47,933 nucleotides of DNA from an uncultured Lachnospiraceae bacterium (GCA_902797025.1 CADBRN010000047.1:1-47933); one strand, 5' to 3'; numbered from the stretch's first letter, positions 17,147 to 25,684 are shown. Numbers and translations: made by a program. The notes: generated by a model from the letters alone, not told the origin.

Positions 17147-17251
17147 TTATCCGGCCAATGTTGAACGTACAATTTCTGGACGGAACGGTTTGAAAGCAGT
17201 AACATAGGGAGTGGATCCGAAGAATTTTCATTGTTATGGAGGAAGTTGAAG

Positions 17252-17623
17252 ATGGAAACAGTCATCACAAAGAATGCGCCGGGCGCGATCGGTCCGTATT
17301 CTCAGGCATATAAGACAGGCAATCTCGTATTTGTATCCGGCCAGATTCCGGTCAGTCCGGCGGATGGTACCGTGAGGGAGGGAATTGCGGCGCAGGCGGA
17401 ACAGAGCTGCAAAAATGTCGGCGCGATTCTGGAAGCGGCGGGAAGTTCGTTTGAACGCGTCGTCAAGACGACGTGCTTTCTTGCCGATATAAACGATTTT
17501 GCTGCGTTTAACGAAGTATATGCGAAATTCTTCACCTCGAAGCCGGCACGCAGCTGTGTCGCGGTGAAGGATCTCCCGAAGGGGGTTCTCTGCGAGGTCG
17601 AGGCGGTCGCAGAGTGCGGCTGA
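17252..17623 (+). CDS. ridA: RidA family reactive-intermediate deaminase
   Basis: A 123-residue YjgF/YER057c/UK114 protein that hydrolyses 2-aminoacrylate and related enamines/imines formed by PLP enzymes. GAIGPYSQA is the N-terminal signature. The substrate-carboxylate-binding Arg lies in PARSCVAVKDLPKG, and the final Glu in LCEVEAVA completes the active site. ATG 17252 has ATGGAGGAAG upstream; an upstream in-frame start would absorb that ribosome site. It is a stand-alone gene closed by a strong terminator shared with the converging transketolase genes. Confidence 0.93.
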   Translation: METVITKNAPGAIGPYSQAYKTGNLVFVSGQIPVSPADGTVREGIAAQAEQSCKNVGAILEAAGSSFERVVKTTCFLADINDFAAFNEVYAKFFTSKPARSCVAVKDLPKGVLCEVEAVAECG

Positions 17624-17656
17624 GATGACTTTTTAAGCGGATGCTCTGATTGCAGA

Positions 17657-17708
17657 ACGCTCTGTCCGCCGACAGCTGAGACGTCGGCGGGCAGAGCGTC
17701 TGTTTTTT
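17657..17708. terminator. Bidirectional terminator between ridA and transketolase
   Basis: ACGCTCTGTCCGCCGAC (17657-17673) pairs with GTCGGCGGGCAGAGCGT (17683-17699) with one wobble position and a 9-nt loop, then CTGTTTTTTC on the plus strand. It sits between converging genes. Confidence 0.85.
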
Positions 17709-17710
17709 CT

Positions 17711-18661
17711 TCAGCGGGAGAGACCCGCCAGAAATTCTTCCGTCCGGGATACGATGTTTTCGGCGGTCAGTCCGTAACGTTCGAGTACCTGTTCGGCGGA
17801 TCCGGATTCGCCGAATCGGTCCATGACTCCGATCCGGAGCAGAGGAACCGGATGCGTCTCACAGATAGCGGACGCGACCGCGTCCCCGAGGCCTCCGCAT
17901 ATGTTGTGTTCTTCTGCGGTTACGATCGCGCCGCATTCTTTCGCCGCCCGTGCGACTGCGCCGACATCGAGCGGTTTGATCGTGGCCATGTTGATCACAC
18001 GGGCCGAAATCCCTTTCTGATGAAGCTGTTCGGCTGCCTTCAGCGCTTCACCGACCATGATGCCGTTCGCGATGATCGCGACATCGTTTCCTTCCCGGAG
18101 CGTTTCCGCGCGGCCGATTTTGAACGTGTAATCATCGCTGTGGATGACAGGGACCGGGAAACGGCCGAACCGGATGTAGACCGGGCCGTCCATCTCGTAC
18201 GCTGCAAAGAGCATCTTTTTTGCCTCGGTGTCATCCGCCGGGCACATCACGGTCATGCCGGGGATCGTGCGCATCAGCCCGAAGTCCTCGCAGCACTGGT
18301 GCGTCGCGCCGTCCGGGCCGACGGAGAGTCCCCCGTGGGTCGCGCAGATCTTGACGTTCAGATGCGGGTATCCGATGGAGTTGCGGACCTGCTCGAAGGC
18401 GCGTCCTGCCGCGAACATCGCGAATGAGGAGACAAACGGTACGAGGCCGAGGGTGCTCATGCCGGCCGCCGCCGCCATCATATTCGCCTCGGCGATGCCG
18501 GAATCAAAGAAGCGGTCCGGATAAGCGTCGCGGAACATGCCTGTTTTTGTGGCGCCGGCGACATCCGCGTCCATCACGATGACATTTTCGTGCGCCGCGC
18601 CGAGTTCTACGAGCGCGCGCCCGTAGCTTTCACGTGTCGCTATTTTTTTTATCTCTGACAT
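17711..18661 (-). CDS. Transketolase, C-terminal half (pyrimidine-binding and C-terminal domains)
   Basis: A 316-residue subunit of a split transketolase. TRESYGRALVELG begins the pyrimidine domain, and the catalytic Glu of the ThDP-activating pair lies in the SGIAEANMMAAAAGM segment. The C-terminal domain follows from about residue 190. With the N-terminal subunit it forms the ThDP enzyme that moves two-carbon units in the pentose phosphate pathway. The start is 2 bp after the stop of the N-terminal subunit, so the two are coupled. Split transketolases are common in clostridia and archaea and act as heterodimer pairs. Confidence 0.93.
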   Translation of the reverse strand: MSEIKKIATRESYGRALVELGAAHENVIVMDADVAGATKTGMFRDAYPDRFFDSGIAEANMMAAAAGMSTLGLVPFVSSFAMFAAGRAFEQVRNSIGYPHLNVKICATHGGLSVGPDGATHQCCEDFGLMRTIPGMTVMCPADDTEAKKMLFAAYEMDGPVYIRFGRFPVPVIHSDDYTFKIGRAETLREGNDVAIIANGIMVGEALKAAEQLHQKGISARVINMATIKPLDVGAVARAAKECGAIVTAEEHNICGGLGDAVASAICETHPVPLLRIGVMDRFGESGSAEQVLERYGLTAENIVSRTEEFLAGLSR

Positions 18662-18663
18662 AA

Positions 18664-19515
18664 TCAGGCCTCCTCGATCTTCTTCTCTTCCTGTTTCAGC
18701 TCTGCCATCGCCTGTTCAAATTCACTGTCGTTCGGCGCTTTTCCGTGCCAGCCGACGACATCTTCCATAAAGGAGACGCCTTTTCCCTTGATTGTTTTCA
18801 AAAGAATGCAGGTGGGACGCCCGGTCCCGATGTTTTTGTGGAACCGGTCCAGAGCCGCTTCGATCGCCTCAAAATCGTGCCCGTTTATCGTGATCACGTC
18901 GAATCCGAATGCTTCGAATTTCTTGTCGATCGGCTCCATGTTCATGACTTCGCCGGATGGTCCGTCGATCTGCAGACCATTGATGTCTGCGGCGATGCAG
19001 AGATGATCCAGACGGTAGTTCGCAGCGTAGGCAGCCGCCTCCCAGACCTCGCCTTCATCGAGTTCTCCGTCGCCGAGAAGCGCATAGATGCGGAAGCCTT
19101 TTTTCAGGAAATCAGCCCCCTTCGCCATGCCGACTGCCGCGGAGAATCCCTGTCCGAGAGATCCGGTGGAAAATTCAACGCCCGGCGTGTCGTGCATGTT
19201 CGGATGTCCCTGGAGCCGGGATCCCGGCTGCCGGAGCGTCAGAAGTTCCGTTTCCGGAAAAAATCCCTTCTGAGCCAGCGCCGCGTAGAGCGCCGGTGCG
19301 ACATGGCCTTTTGAAAGTACGAAGCGGTCCCGGTCCGGATTTTCCGGATCAGAAGGATCGACGCAAAGCTCTGACTGATAAAGGTAAGTCAGATAATCGA
19401 TCGCGGAAAGACTTCCGCCCGGATGGCCGGTGCCTGCCGCATGGATCGATCTTATGATCAGCTGCCGTGCGCGGACCGCCGTCAGCTTCAGATGGTTCAG
19501 TTCCTGTGGTGTCAT
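18664..19515 (-). CDS. Transketolase, N-terminal half (ThDP pyrophosphate-binding domain)
   Basis: A 283-residue subunit carrying the ThDP diphosphate/Mg2+ motif GDGELDEG...N (LLGDGELDEGEVWEAA, with Asn in CIAADINGLQIDG). AAGTGHPGGSLSAIDYL near residue 30 and SKGHVAPALYA are other hallmark motifs. ATG 19515 follows AAAAGGAGAC. It is the first gene of the two-gene minus-strand unit. Upstream is a -10 (TATAAT on the minus strand, 19605-19610) with TTGAAA (19630-19635), and a 20-bp dyad (19565-19584) lies downstream of the start site, where a repressor could act. Confidence 0.94.
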   Translation of the reverse strand: MTPQELNHLKLTAVRARQLIIRSIHAAGTGHPGGSLSAIDYLTYLYQSELCVDPSDPENPDRDRFVLSKGHVAPALYAALAQKGFFPETELLTLRQPGSRLQGHPNMHDTPGVEFSTGSLGQGFSAAVGMAKGADFLKKGFRIYALLGDGELDEGEVWEAAAYAANYRLDHLCIAADINGLQIDGPSGEVMNMEPIDKKFEAFGFDVITINGHDFEAIEAALDRFHKNIGTGRPTCILLKTIKGKGVSFMEDVVGWHGKAPNDSEFEQAMAELKQEEKKIEEA

Positions 19516-19564
19516 TTTGTCTCCTTTTCCCGTCCGGCCGGCAGATTCCTCTGCTATTGCCGGG

Positions 19565-19584
19565 GTAAATACGATACAATTTAC
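19565..19584. promoter_or_regulatory. Operator candidate between transketolase and lactate permease genes
   Basis: GTAAAT-N8-ATTTAC dyad containing AAATACGATACAA. The same 13-mer recurs exactly at 19744-19756, just upstream of the lactate permease -35. Position downstream of the transketolase start and upstream of the permease promoter suggests one regulator controlling both genes. The rest of the 342-bp gap (19516-19857) has no gene. Confidence 0.45.
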
Positions 19585-19743
19585 GGTTTTTCCATACCGT
19601 TCGGATTATATAACGCATGGAGGGGGTATTTCAAGCCCGGAGGCCTGCATAACTCTTTTTAGGGTGATTTCCGCGAAAAACGGAAAATTTCCGGCCGTGT
19701 TTCCCGGCTCGGGACCAGGGCTGAATTGTAAATTGTGCAAAAA

Positions 19744-19793
19744 AAATACGATACAAAAATTACTTGCTATAGACAAGAGCCCTAGTGCATAAT
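19744..19793 (+). promoter_or_regulatory. Lactate permease promoter with repeated 13-mer
   Basis: TTGCTA (19764-19769), 18 bp spacer, CATAAT (19788-19793). The 13-mer AAATACGATACAA (19744-19756) ends 7 bp before the -35. A TGTATATACA palindrome (19793-19802) overlaps the -10 end and start site. Confidence 0.5.
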
Positions 19794-19857
19794 GTATATA
19801 CAGGAGTGTTCTATCCTGATCGCTTGTGGTGCAGTTTTACAATTGAGGGGGAAAATC

Positions 19858-21369
19858 ATGCTGGATTTTATTCTTTCCATTCTGCCGATCATCTGGCTCA
19901 TCATCGCGCTGTGCGTGATCAAGATGGCCGGGTGGAAGGCGTGCGGGCTTACGGTCGTCGTGAGTGCCGTCGTCGCTCTGATTCATTTTCACATGAACGC
20001 TGCCGAGATGGGGACGGCGATCCTCGAAGGCGTTCTGAACGCATTGTGGCCGATCTGTATGGTCATCATCGCAGCACTGTTCGTCTACAATCTCGTCTTA
20101 AAAACGAAGGCAATGGATTCGATCAAGGCGATGCTTTCCAGTGTTTCTTCCGATCCCATGATTATCCTTCTGATCATCGGATGGGGATTCGGAAACTTCC
20201 TTGAAGGCATGGCGGGATTCGGTACGGCTGTCGCGATTCCCGCGGGAATTCTCGTGGCTATGGGATACGATCCGCTCACGTGCGTCGTCGCGTGTCTCGT
20301 CGTAAACTCGACGCCGACCGCGTTCGGCTCCGTCGGTGTTCCGACTTCAACCGTAGCCGGCGTGACCGGACTGAACGCGCTGACGATTTCCGGAAATATT
20401 GCGATCCTTCAGCTGATCACAACGGTGCTTTCTCCGTTCCTGATGATCTTGATCGCAGGGGGTGCGAAAGCACTGAAAAAGAGCTGGAAATTCGCCGTGC
20501 TGGCAGCGCTCGCATTTGTCATTCCCGAGTTTGCAGCCGCTTATTTCATCGGGCCGGAGCTGCCGGATATCATCGGATCGGTGATCTGCATGATCGTTCT
20601 GGTCCTTGCGGGTGTAGCCGTCGAGAAAAAGAATCCGGAGAAAAAAGAACAGCATGAGCTGATGAAGGATATGACGATTCAGAAGGCCCTCGTCGCCTGG
20701 TCCCCGTTTCTTCTGATTTTTGTGATTCTGCTGCTTACATCGAGTCTCGTCCCGCCGGTTCACAATGTCATCGCATCCGTGAAGACAAAAACATCGGTCT
20801 ACATCGGGGAGAATCCGGGCACCCTTTCCTTCGCCTGGCTTGACTGCCCGGGTGTCAAGATCCTGATCGCCGGCTTCATCGGCGGCCTGATTCAGAGAGC
20901 GGGGATCGGGACGATCTTCCGCACGCTCTTTGAGACGGTGAAGGGCAACGTGAAGACGATTTTCACGATCTGCTCGGTGCTCTCTGTCGCCAAGATCATG
21001 GGATACAGCGGGATGATCACCGCTCTGGCGACCGCGCTTGTCGCGGCGACCGGAAGTTTCTATCCTCTGATCTCCCCGCTGGTTGGTATGATCGGCGGCT
21101 TCGTTACCGGAAGCGGAACCTCGACCGGAATCCTGTTCGGATCGCTTCAGGCGAAGGCAGGTGCGGCGATTCATGTCAATCCGGAATGGATCGTTGGAGC
21201 AAACATGGCGGGCGGCGGCGTCGGAAAGATGATCTCCCCGCAGAATATTGCGATCGGAAGCGCTGCCAGCGGCATGTCCGGAAAGGAGAGCAAAATCCTG
21301 AGCAAAACCGTCCTCTTTGCGATTCTCTACATTGCCATCGACGGGGTTCTCTGTATGCTGCTGGCATAA
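19858..21369 (+). CDS. lctP: L-lactate permease (LctP/LldP family)
   Basis: A 503-residue membrane protein with 12 or more hydrophobic helices and the family motifs GFGNFLEGMAGFGTAVAIPA and VVNSTPTAFGSVGVPT. It carries L-lactate (or glycolate) with protons across the cytoplasmic membrane. ATG 19858 is preceded by TTGAGGGGG; the open frame reaches back 22 codons, but without a ribosome site and across the promoter. In a PFL-bearing fermenter it may export lactate or allow its use. It is closed by the terminator at 21442-21495. Confidence 0.92.
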   Translation: MLDFILSILPIIWLIIALCVIKMAGWKACGLTVVVSAVVALIHFHMNAAEMGTAILEGVLNALWPICMVIIAALFVYNLVLKTKAMDSIKAMLSSVSSDPMIILLIIGWGFGNFLEGMAGFGTAVAIPAGILVAMGYDPLTCVVACLVVNSTPTAFGSVGVPTSTVAGVTGLNALTISGNIAILQLITTVLSPFLMILIAGGAKALKKSWKFAVLAALAFVIPEFAAAYFIGPELPDIIGSVICMIVLVLAGVAVEKKNPEKKEQHELMKDMTIQKALVAWSPFLLIFVILLLTSSLVPPVHNVIASVKTKTSVYIGENPGTLSFAWLDCPGVKILIAGFIGGLIQRAGIGTIFRTLFETVKGNVKTIFTICSVLSVAKIMGYSGMITALATALVAATGSFYPLISPLVGMIGGFVTGSGTSTGILFGSLQAKAGAAIHVNPEWIVGANMAGGGVGKMISPQNIAIGSAASGMSGKESKILSKTVLFAILYIAIDGVLCMLLA

Positions 21370-21441
21370 ACGGAGGCGTTTTTTCTCTTGCATTTTTCGA
21401 GAAAATCGTGCTATATTTTCTGATGAATTCATTAACCGGCA

Positions 21442-21495
21442 AAAGCCGCAGTACGTTGGTAAACGTTTCATTCCCAGCGTGCTGCGGCTTTTTTT
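21442..21495 (+). terminator. Terminator of lctP
   Basis: AAAGCCGCAG (21442-21451) with CTGCGGCTTT (21482-21491), then a run of T. It lies 18 bp before the MATE start codon, so the MATE ribosome site directly follows the U-run. Confidence 0.8.
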
Positions 21496-21513
21496 GTGAG
21501 GAGGAGTGATTTT

Positions 21514-22920
21514 ATGGAACAGGAGAACCGCATGGGAACGGACAGAATTTCGTCTGTCCTGATTAAAATGGGGATCCCCGTCATTCTGTCGATGGTTCTG
21601 CAGGCGATGTATAACATCGTGGATTCGATGTTTGTGGCCAGAATGCCGGATCAGCCCGGCATCGAGCACGCGGGGGAACTGGCGGTGAACGCCCTGACGC
21701 TTTCCTTCCCGATTCAGATGCTGATGATTGCTTTCGGTATCGGGACAGGAGTCGGCATGGGGGCGATGCTCTCGAGACTGCTCGGCAGCGGAGAGAAGGA
21801 GAAGGCCTCAAGGACGGCGGGAAGCGGAATTTTTCTGGCAATCGTGATTTATGTTGTGTTTCTCGTATTCGCGTTTGTCGGAATCCGCCCGTATCTCCTG
21901 AGCCAGTCGAGAAATGAGACGGTTCTCGGTATGGCGCAGAGTTATCTTTTTATCTGCACTGCGCTGGGAGTTTTTTCGCTGCTCTTTGCCATCTATGAAA
22001 AAATGCTCCAGTCCACCGGAAAAACGATCTACTCGACAATCGCCCAGATCTGCGGTGCGCTGACCAATATCGTCCTGGACCCGATCATGATCTACGGGTT
22101 GTTCGGAATACCGGCCATGGGAGTTAACGGCGCCGCTTACGCGACGGTGATCGGTCAGTTTGTGTCTTTCTTGATCGCCTTTATCCTTCAGGTTTCGAAA
22201 AACAAAGAGATCCCGTCCGGATTCCGATATCTCAGGCCGGAACGGCGGATCATCAGCGGCATTTATTCCATCGGCGTCTCCGCGATCATCATGCAGGCCC
22301 TGATGAGCTTTATGACCTATGGCGTAAATATTATCTTCGGAGCGGTCTCGGCGAACGCTGTCACCGCTTACGGTATTTTCTATAAAATCCAGCAGTTCGT
22401 CTACTTCGCAGGCTTCGGTCTCCGGGATTCGATCACACCGCTGATTTCCTACAATTACGGAAAAGGCTCGTACACAAGGGTGAAAGAGGGTATGAAGTGG
22501 GGAATCATCGATACGACCGTCGTGATGGTGGTCGGAATCGTGATCCTCCAGGCTTTCGCGCATCCGCTGGCCAGATTTTTCGGACTGACTGCGGAGACGG
22601 AACGACTTTGCGTTCTCTCTATGCGGATCATTTCCACCGGCTTCATTTTTGCCGGAATTAACATCGCGTCACAGGGCATCTTTCAGGCGCTTCTTTCCGG
22701 CAACAGCTCGCTGATCGTCTCATTTCTGCGTTTGCTGGTTATACCGCTTCCGCTGGCGTATGCGTTCACCCGTCTTTCCAACGCGGCGGATGTCATGTGG
22801 TGGGCGTTTCCGATCGGAGAGGCAGCAGCCTGTGTCGCCGCGGTTTTCCTTATGAGGAGAATCTACCGCCTGCGGGTCGTTCCGATGCAGGAGTGGGGCA
22901 GACCGAATCGGTCAGTATGA
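21514..22920 (+). CDS. MATE-family efflux transporter
   Basis: A 468-residue, 12-helix multidrug and toxic compound extrusion protein. VLIKMGIPVILSMVLQAMYNIVDSMFV is the N-terminal family signature, and the second lobe repeats it from about residue 255. It exports cationic compounds using a Na+ or H+ gradient. ATG 21514 follows GTGAGGAGGAG; a GTG at 21496 in frame is part of that ribosome site. Its last 9 bp overlap the converging XRE-cupin gene. The substrate cannot be read from sequence. Confidence 0.92.
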   Translation: MEQENRMGTDRISSVLIKMGIPVILSMVLQAMYNIVDSMFVARMPDQPGIEHAGELAVNALTLSFPIQMLMIAFGIGTGVGMGAMLSRLLGSGEKEKASRTAGSGIFLAIVIYVVFLVFAFVGIRPYLLSQSRNETVLGMAQSYLFICTALGVFSLLFAIYEKMLQSTGKTIYSTIAQICGALTNIVLDPIMIYGLFGIPAMGVNGAAYATVIGQFVSFLIAFILQVSKNKEIPSGFRYLRPERRIISGIYSIGVSAIIMQALMSFMTYGVNIIFGAVSANAVTAYGIFYKIQQFVYFAGFGLRDSITPLISYNYGKGSYTRVKEGMKWGIIDTTVVMVVGIVILQAFAHPLARFFGLTAETERLCVLSMRIISTGFIFAGINIASQGIFQALLSGNSSLIVSFLRLLVIPLPLAYAFTRLSNAADVMWWAFPIGEAAACVAAVFLMRRIYRLRVVPMQEWGRPNRSV

Positions 22921-23463
22921 GACGAAGAAGACAAGCATGGAGCTTGTTCCATCTGAGCATCCGCAGTAGTCATGGGGACAGTCCGACTCGAAACGGAAAC
23001 AGCAGCTTTCTTTGATGCGATACTCTTTCGCTTCGATCGAGACCGAAACTTCGCCCGAGGTCACACTGATGTACTCGCGTGTCCGCTCCCCGTGGCTTCC
23101 GCTGTGGTAGACGCCTCCGGGGGCGAGGTCGATCCGGTAAATTTCGATGATCTGGTTGTCTTCATATGGGAAGCAGTTCCAGACGCGGTAGGATCCGGGT
23201 TCGGATTTGATCGGCGCGGTCTGCTCCACGTCCACCAGAATGGTGTCCATCGGAGGCGGGCTGATCAGCTGATCGAAGCTGATGCGCAGTCCGGAGGCGA
23301 TTTTGCCCAGCGTCCCGATCGACGGGTTTGCGGCGCCGCGTTCGATCTGCGCCAGCATGCTTTTGCTGACGCCGGTCTGTTCGGACGTAACGTCCAGACT
23401 CCATCCGTGAGATTTACGGCAGCGGTTCAGATTGACAGCGATGTTGTGTGCAAGATAATCCAC
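22912..23463 (-). CDS. XRE-family regulator with cupin sensor domain
   Basis: A 183-residue protein. It has an N-terminal Cro/C1 helix-turn-helix (about 8-62, SKSMLAQIERGAANPSIGTL being the recognition half) and a C-terminal cupin_2 barrel (about 100-183, with SGSHGERTREYISVTSGEV). Relatives of this architecture, such as PuuR, control amine and amino-acid use. The start is the GTG at 23463, because AAGGAG lies 7 bp upstream; a TTG at 23499 would place that ribosome site inside the gene. It is divergent from the aminotransferase operon and is a good candidate for its regulator. A near-perfect palindrome lies just upstream. Confidence 0.88.
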   Translation of the reverse strand: MDYLAHNIAVNLNRCRKSHGWSLDVTSEQTGVSKSMLAQIERGAANPSIGTLGKIASGLRISFDQLISPPPMDTILVDVEQTAPIKSEPGSYRVWNCFPYEDNQIIEIYRIDLAPGGVYHSGSHGERTREYISVTSGEVSVSIEAKEYRIKESCCFRFESDCPHDYCGCSDGTSSMLVFFVSY

Positions 23464-23480
23464 GTCTGTTCTCCTTGTAA

Positions 23481-23498
23481 TGTGCGATATATCGTACA
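23481..23498. promoter_or_regulatory. Palindromic operator candidate upstream of the XRE-cupin gene
   Basis: TGTGCGATATATCGTACA is palindromic except for one base pair, with the core CGATATATCG perfect. It sits between the regulator's promoter and its ribosome site, a usual place for autorepression. A minus-strand TACAAT element upstream may be the -10. Confidence 0.55.
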
Positions 23499-23578
23499 AT
23501 TCATAAGCGTATTGTATCAGAATCTTTTGCGGAATAGAAGACAGATGAGAAAAAAATTAAAGATTATCCGCATTCCTA

Positions 23579-23610
23579 TTGACATGACTGCGGAATTTGT
23601 GTTATATAAT
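23579..23610 (+). promoter_or_regulatory. Promoter of the aminotransferase operon
   Basis: TTGACA (23579-23584) followed after 18 bp by TATATA (23603-23608), with a TATAAT overlapping it at 20 bp. It starts a leader of about 165 nt before the aminotransferase ATG. Confidence 0.65.
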
Positions 23611-23674
23611 AAACATCACAAAGCACAGAGGATGTGCAATTTAGTATACAATCAAACAGCAAGGGTACGGACAA

Positions 23675-23720
23675 AGGCGTCTTTTATGCATCGATATGCG
23701 TAGGAGGCGTTTTTTTATTT
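23675..23720 (+). terminator. Leader terminator/attenuator upstream of the aminotransferase
   Basis: AGGCGTCTTTTATGCAT (23675-23691) pairs along its whole length (with G-U pairs) with the segment 23696-23712 across a CGAT loop, followed by a T-rich run to 23720. It lies between the operon promoter and its first gene, so it must be read through or regulated. No known riboswitch fold was recognised in the 60 nt before it. Confidence 0.6.
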
Positions 23721-23781
23721 CCGGTACCGGTTCAGGAATCTGATCCGCCGGCAGACGATCAGGAAGGAAAGGAGTTTCATC

Positions 23782-25005
23782 ATGAGATTAAAAGATACGG
23801 GGCTGACCGCACAGGACATCAAGGACAAAGTTAGCAAATATATGATCGAAACCTACGAGCGTTTCGATTTTCTGGCAGAAACCGGAAAAGGAATGTACAT
23901 CTATGACGAGAACGGGACACCGTATCTTGACTTCTACGCGGGCATCGCGGTAAACGCGGCGGGAAACTGCAATCCGCGCGTCGTGGCGGCGGTGCAGGAT
24001 CAGGCAGCGGATCTGATGCAGACCTTCAACTATCCGTACACGATCCCGCAGGCGCTGCTCGCGGAAAAGATCTGCACGACGATCGGAATGGATAAAATCT
24101 TTTATCAGAACTCCGGAACCGAGGCCAACGAGGCGATGATCAAGATGGCAAGAAAATACGGCGTTGAGAAGTACGGACCGGATAAATACTGGATCGTGAC
24201 CGCGAAGGAGAGTTTCCACGGCCGCACCTTCGGCGCGATGTCCGCGACCGGTCAGCCGGATAATGCCTGCCAGATCGGATTCGGACCGATGACCCAGGGT
24301 TTCCGCTACGCGGACTTCAATGATCTGCAGTCCTTCAAGGATGCGTGCGACGAGAATACGATCGCGATCATGGTCGAGCCGGTACAGGGCGAAGGCGGAG
24401 TACACCCGGCTACCCGGGAATTTATGACCGGGCTGCGTGAGTTCTGCGATGAGAAACATATCCTGCTGCTCCTCGATGAGGTACAGTCCGGATGGGGAAG
24501 AACGGGCGCGGTGATGAGTTACATGAATTACGGAATCAAGCCGGACATCGTATCGATGGCGAAGGCACTCGGCGGCGGCATGCCGATCGGAGCGATCTGC
24601 GCGACGAGCGAAGTGGCGAAGGCGTTTACGATGGGATCTCACGGAACCACCTTCGGCGGCCACCCGGTCTGCTGCGCGGCTGCACTTGCCGAGGTCAACG
24701 AGATTCTCGACAAGGATCTTCCGGGCAACGCGAAGGAGGTCGGCGCGTACTTTATGCAAAAGCTCAGAGAGACGGTTCCGCACGTAAAAGAAGTCCGCGG
24801 ACAGGGTCTCTTCGTCGGAATGGAGTACGACGGAACGATCGACGCGGTGGAAGTCAAGCATGCGGCGATGCGCCGGCATCTTCTGATCACCGCCATCGGC
24901 AAGAATGTAAACCGCATGATTCCGCCGCTCATTGTCACGAAGGAGCAGTGTGATGAGGCGGCGCAGATCCTGAAGGAATCCGTCGAGGAGGTTGCAGGAG
25001 TATGA
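23782..25005 (+). CDS. Class III PLP aminotransferase (omega-amino acid/acetylornithine type)
   Basis: A 407-residue fold-type I aminotransferase. Lys261 in SMAKALGGGMP is the PLP lysine, and LLLLDEVQSGWGRTG holds the pyridine-N-binding Asp. YQNSGTEANEAMIKMARK and SFHGRTFGAMSATG complete the class III set. Such enzymes take the terminal amino group of GABA, beta-alanine, taurine, ornithine or similar compounds, leaving an aldehyde. The length is normal. ATG 23782 is preceded by GAAAGGAG. Its stop overlaps the next start as ATGA. The downstream permease-alcohol dehydrogenase suggests the aldehyde is reduced in the same pathway; no arginine genes are near, which argues against argD. Confidence 0.88.
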   Translation: MRLKDTGLTAQDIKDKVSKYMIETYERFDFLAETGKGMYIYDENGTPYLDFYAGIAVNAAGNCNPRVVAAVQDQAADLMQTFNYPYTIPQALLAEKICTTIGMDKIFYQNSGTEANEAMIKMARKYGVEKYGPDKYWIVTAKESFHGRTFGAMSATGQPDNACQIGFGPMTQGFRYADFNDLQSFKDACDENTIAIMVEPVQGEGGVHPATREFMTGLREFCDEKHILLLLDEVQSGWGRTGAVMSYMNYGIKPDIVSMAKALGGGMPIGAICATSEVAKAFTMGSHGTTFGGHPVCCAAALAEVNEILDKDLPGNAKEVGAYFMQKLRETVPHVKEVRGQGLFVGMEYDGTIDAVEVKHAAMRRHLLITAIGKNVNRMIPPLIVTKEQCDEAAQILKESVEEVAGV

Positions 25006-25598
25006 ACAGAGACCACCTGATCATCACGATCGGCTGTGAATACGGAGCCGGAGGTCCGCAGATCGGGAAAATGCTTTCCGAAAAGCTCGGAATTGAGTAT
25101 TATGACCGCGATCTGGTGGACAAGGTCGTTGATCAGCTGGGCGTCGAGCGCGGTCTTGTGGAAGAGGCGGATAAAAAGAAAAGCGTCACGTACAGCTTTG
25201 AGACTTCTCTGGGGCCGCGTTACGCGAACCTGACGAACCGTGTGATCTATACACAGTCCGAGGTGATTCACAAGATGGCGGAGAAATCCTCCTGTGTGAT
25301 CATCGGACGGAGCGCGAACTACATTCTGCGTGATCGGGATGATGTTCTGAACATCTTTATCTACGCGCCGAAGGAAGTGCGTGTGAAATCGATCATGGAA
25401 CAGGAGCACGTGAAAGAGGATAAGGCGGAAGAAATCATCCGTTATAACGATGAGATGAATCATTCCCGTCATAAGTACATCACAGGGACATACCGCGGGG
25501 ACCGCGAGGGGCGTCATATCATGATCGACAGCAGTATGCTCGGCTGGGACGGAACCGCCAGATATCTGCTGGTTCTGCTCGAGATGCTGAACGAGTGA
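25002..25598 (+). CDS. Cytidylate kinase-like family protein
   Basis: A 198-residue P-loop NTPase of the cytidylate kinase-2 type. The Walker-A-like loop is GCEYGAGGPQIGK, which lacks the usual G-x4-GKS/T. The basic lid is visible around RYNDEMNHSRHKYITG. Proteins of this family often accompany membrane transporters in clostridia, and their substrate is generally unproven. It overlaps the aminotransferase by 4 bp (ATGA), so it is translationally coupled, and it is followed by a terminator before the permease fusion. It may be a regulatory or signalling kinase rather than a nucleotide-biosynthesis enzyme. Confidence 0.8.
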   Translation: MNRDHLIITIGCEYGAGGPQIGKMLSEKLGIEYYDRDLVDKVVDQLGVERGLVEEADKKKSVTYSFETSLGPRYANLTNRVIYTQSEVIHKMAEKSSCVIIGRSANYILRDRDDVLNIFIYAPKEVRVKSIMEQEHVKEDKAEEIIRYNDEMNHSRHKYITGTYRGDREGRHIMIDSSMLGWDGTARYLLVLLEMLNE

Positions 25599-25639
25599 CT
25601 GAAAGAATTGAAACAGAATTACAGGAATAACGGGACAAC

Positions 25640-25684
25640 GGCGTCTGCGGATTCTTACAGGAGAATCCGCGGGCGCCTTTTCTA
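25640..25684 (+). terminator. Terminator between the kinase and permease-dehydrogenase genes
   Basis: GGCGTCTGCGGATTC (25640-25654) with GAATCCGCGGGCGCC (25663-25677) and TTTTCT. It implies partial readthrough or a separate, unrecognised promoter for the next gene. Confidence 0.8.

Noticed and set aside
20347-21669. A 440-codon minus-strand open frame opposite the lactate permease
   Set aside because: Rich in His, Arg and Asp without any motif, and crosses the lctP terminator and MATE start. It is a shadow of the permease.
23617-23675. Guanidine (ykkC-type) riboswitch suggested by GGACAAAGGCG near the aminotransferase leader
   Set aside because: The conserved ACACGG and paired stems of the aptamer are not present, and the space is too short.
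23782-25005. Assigning the aminotransferase as argD (acetylornithine aminotransferase)
   Set aside because: The fold matches, but no arginine biosynthesis gene is nearby and the neighbours are catabolic.
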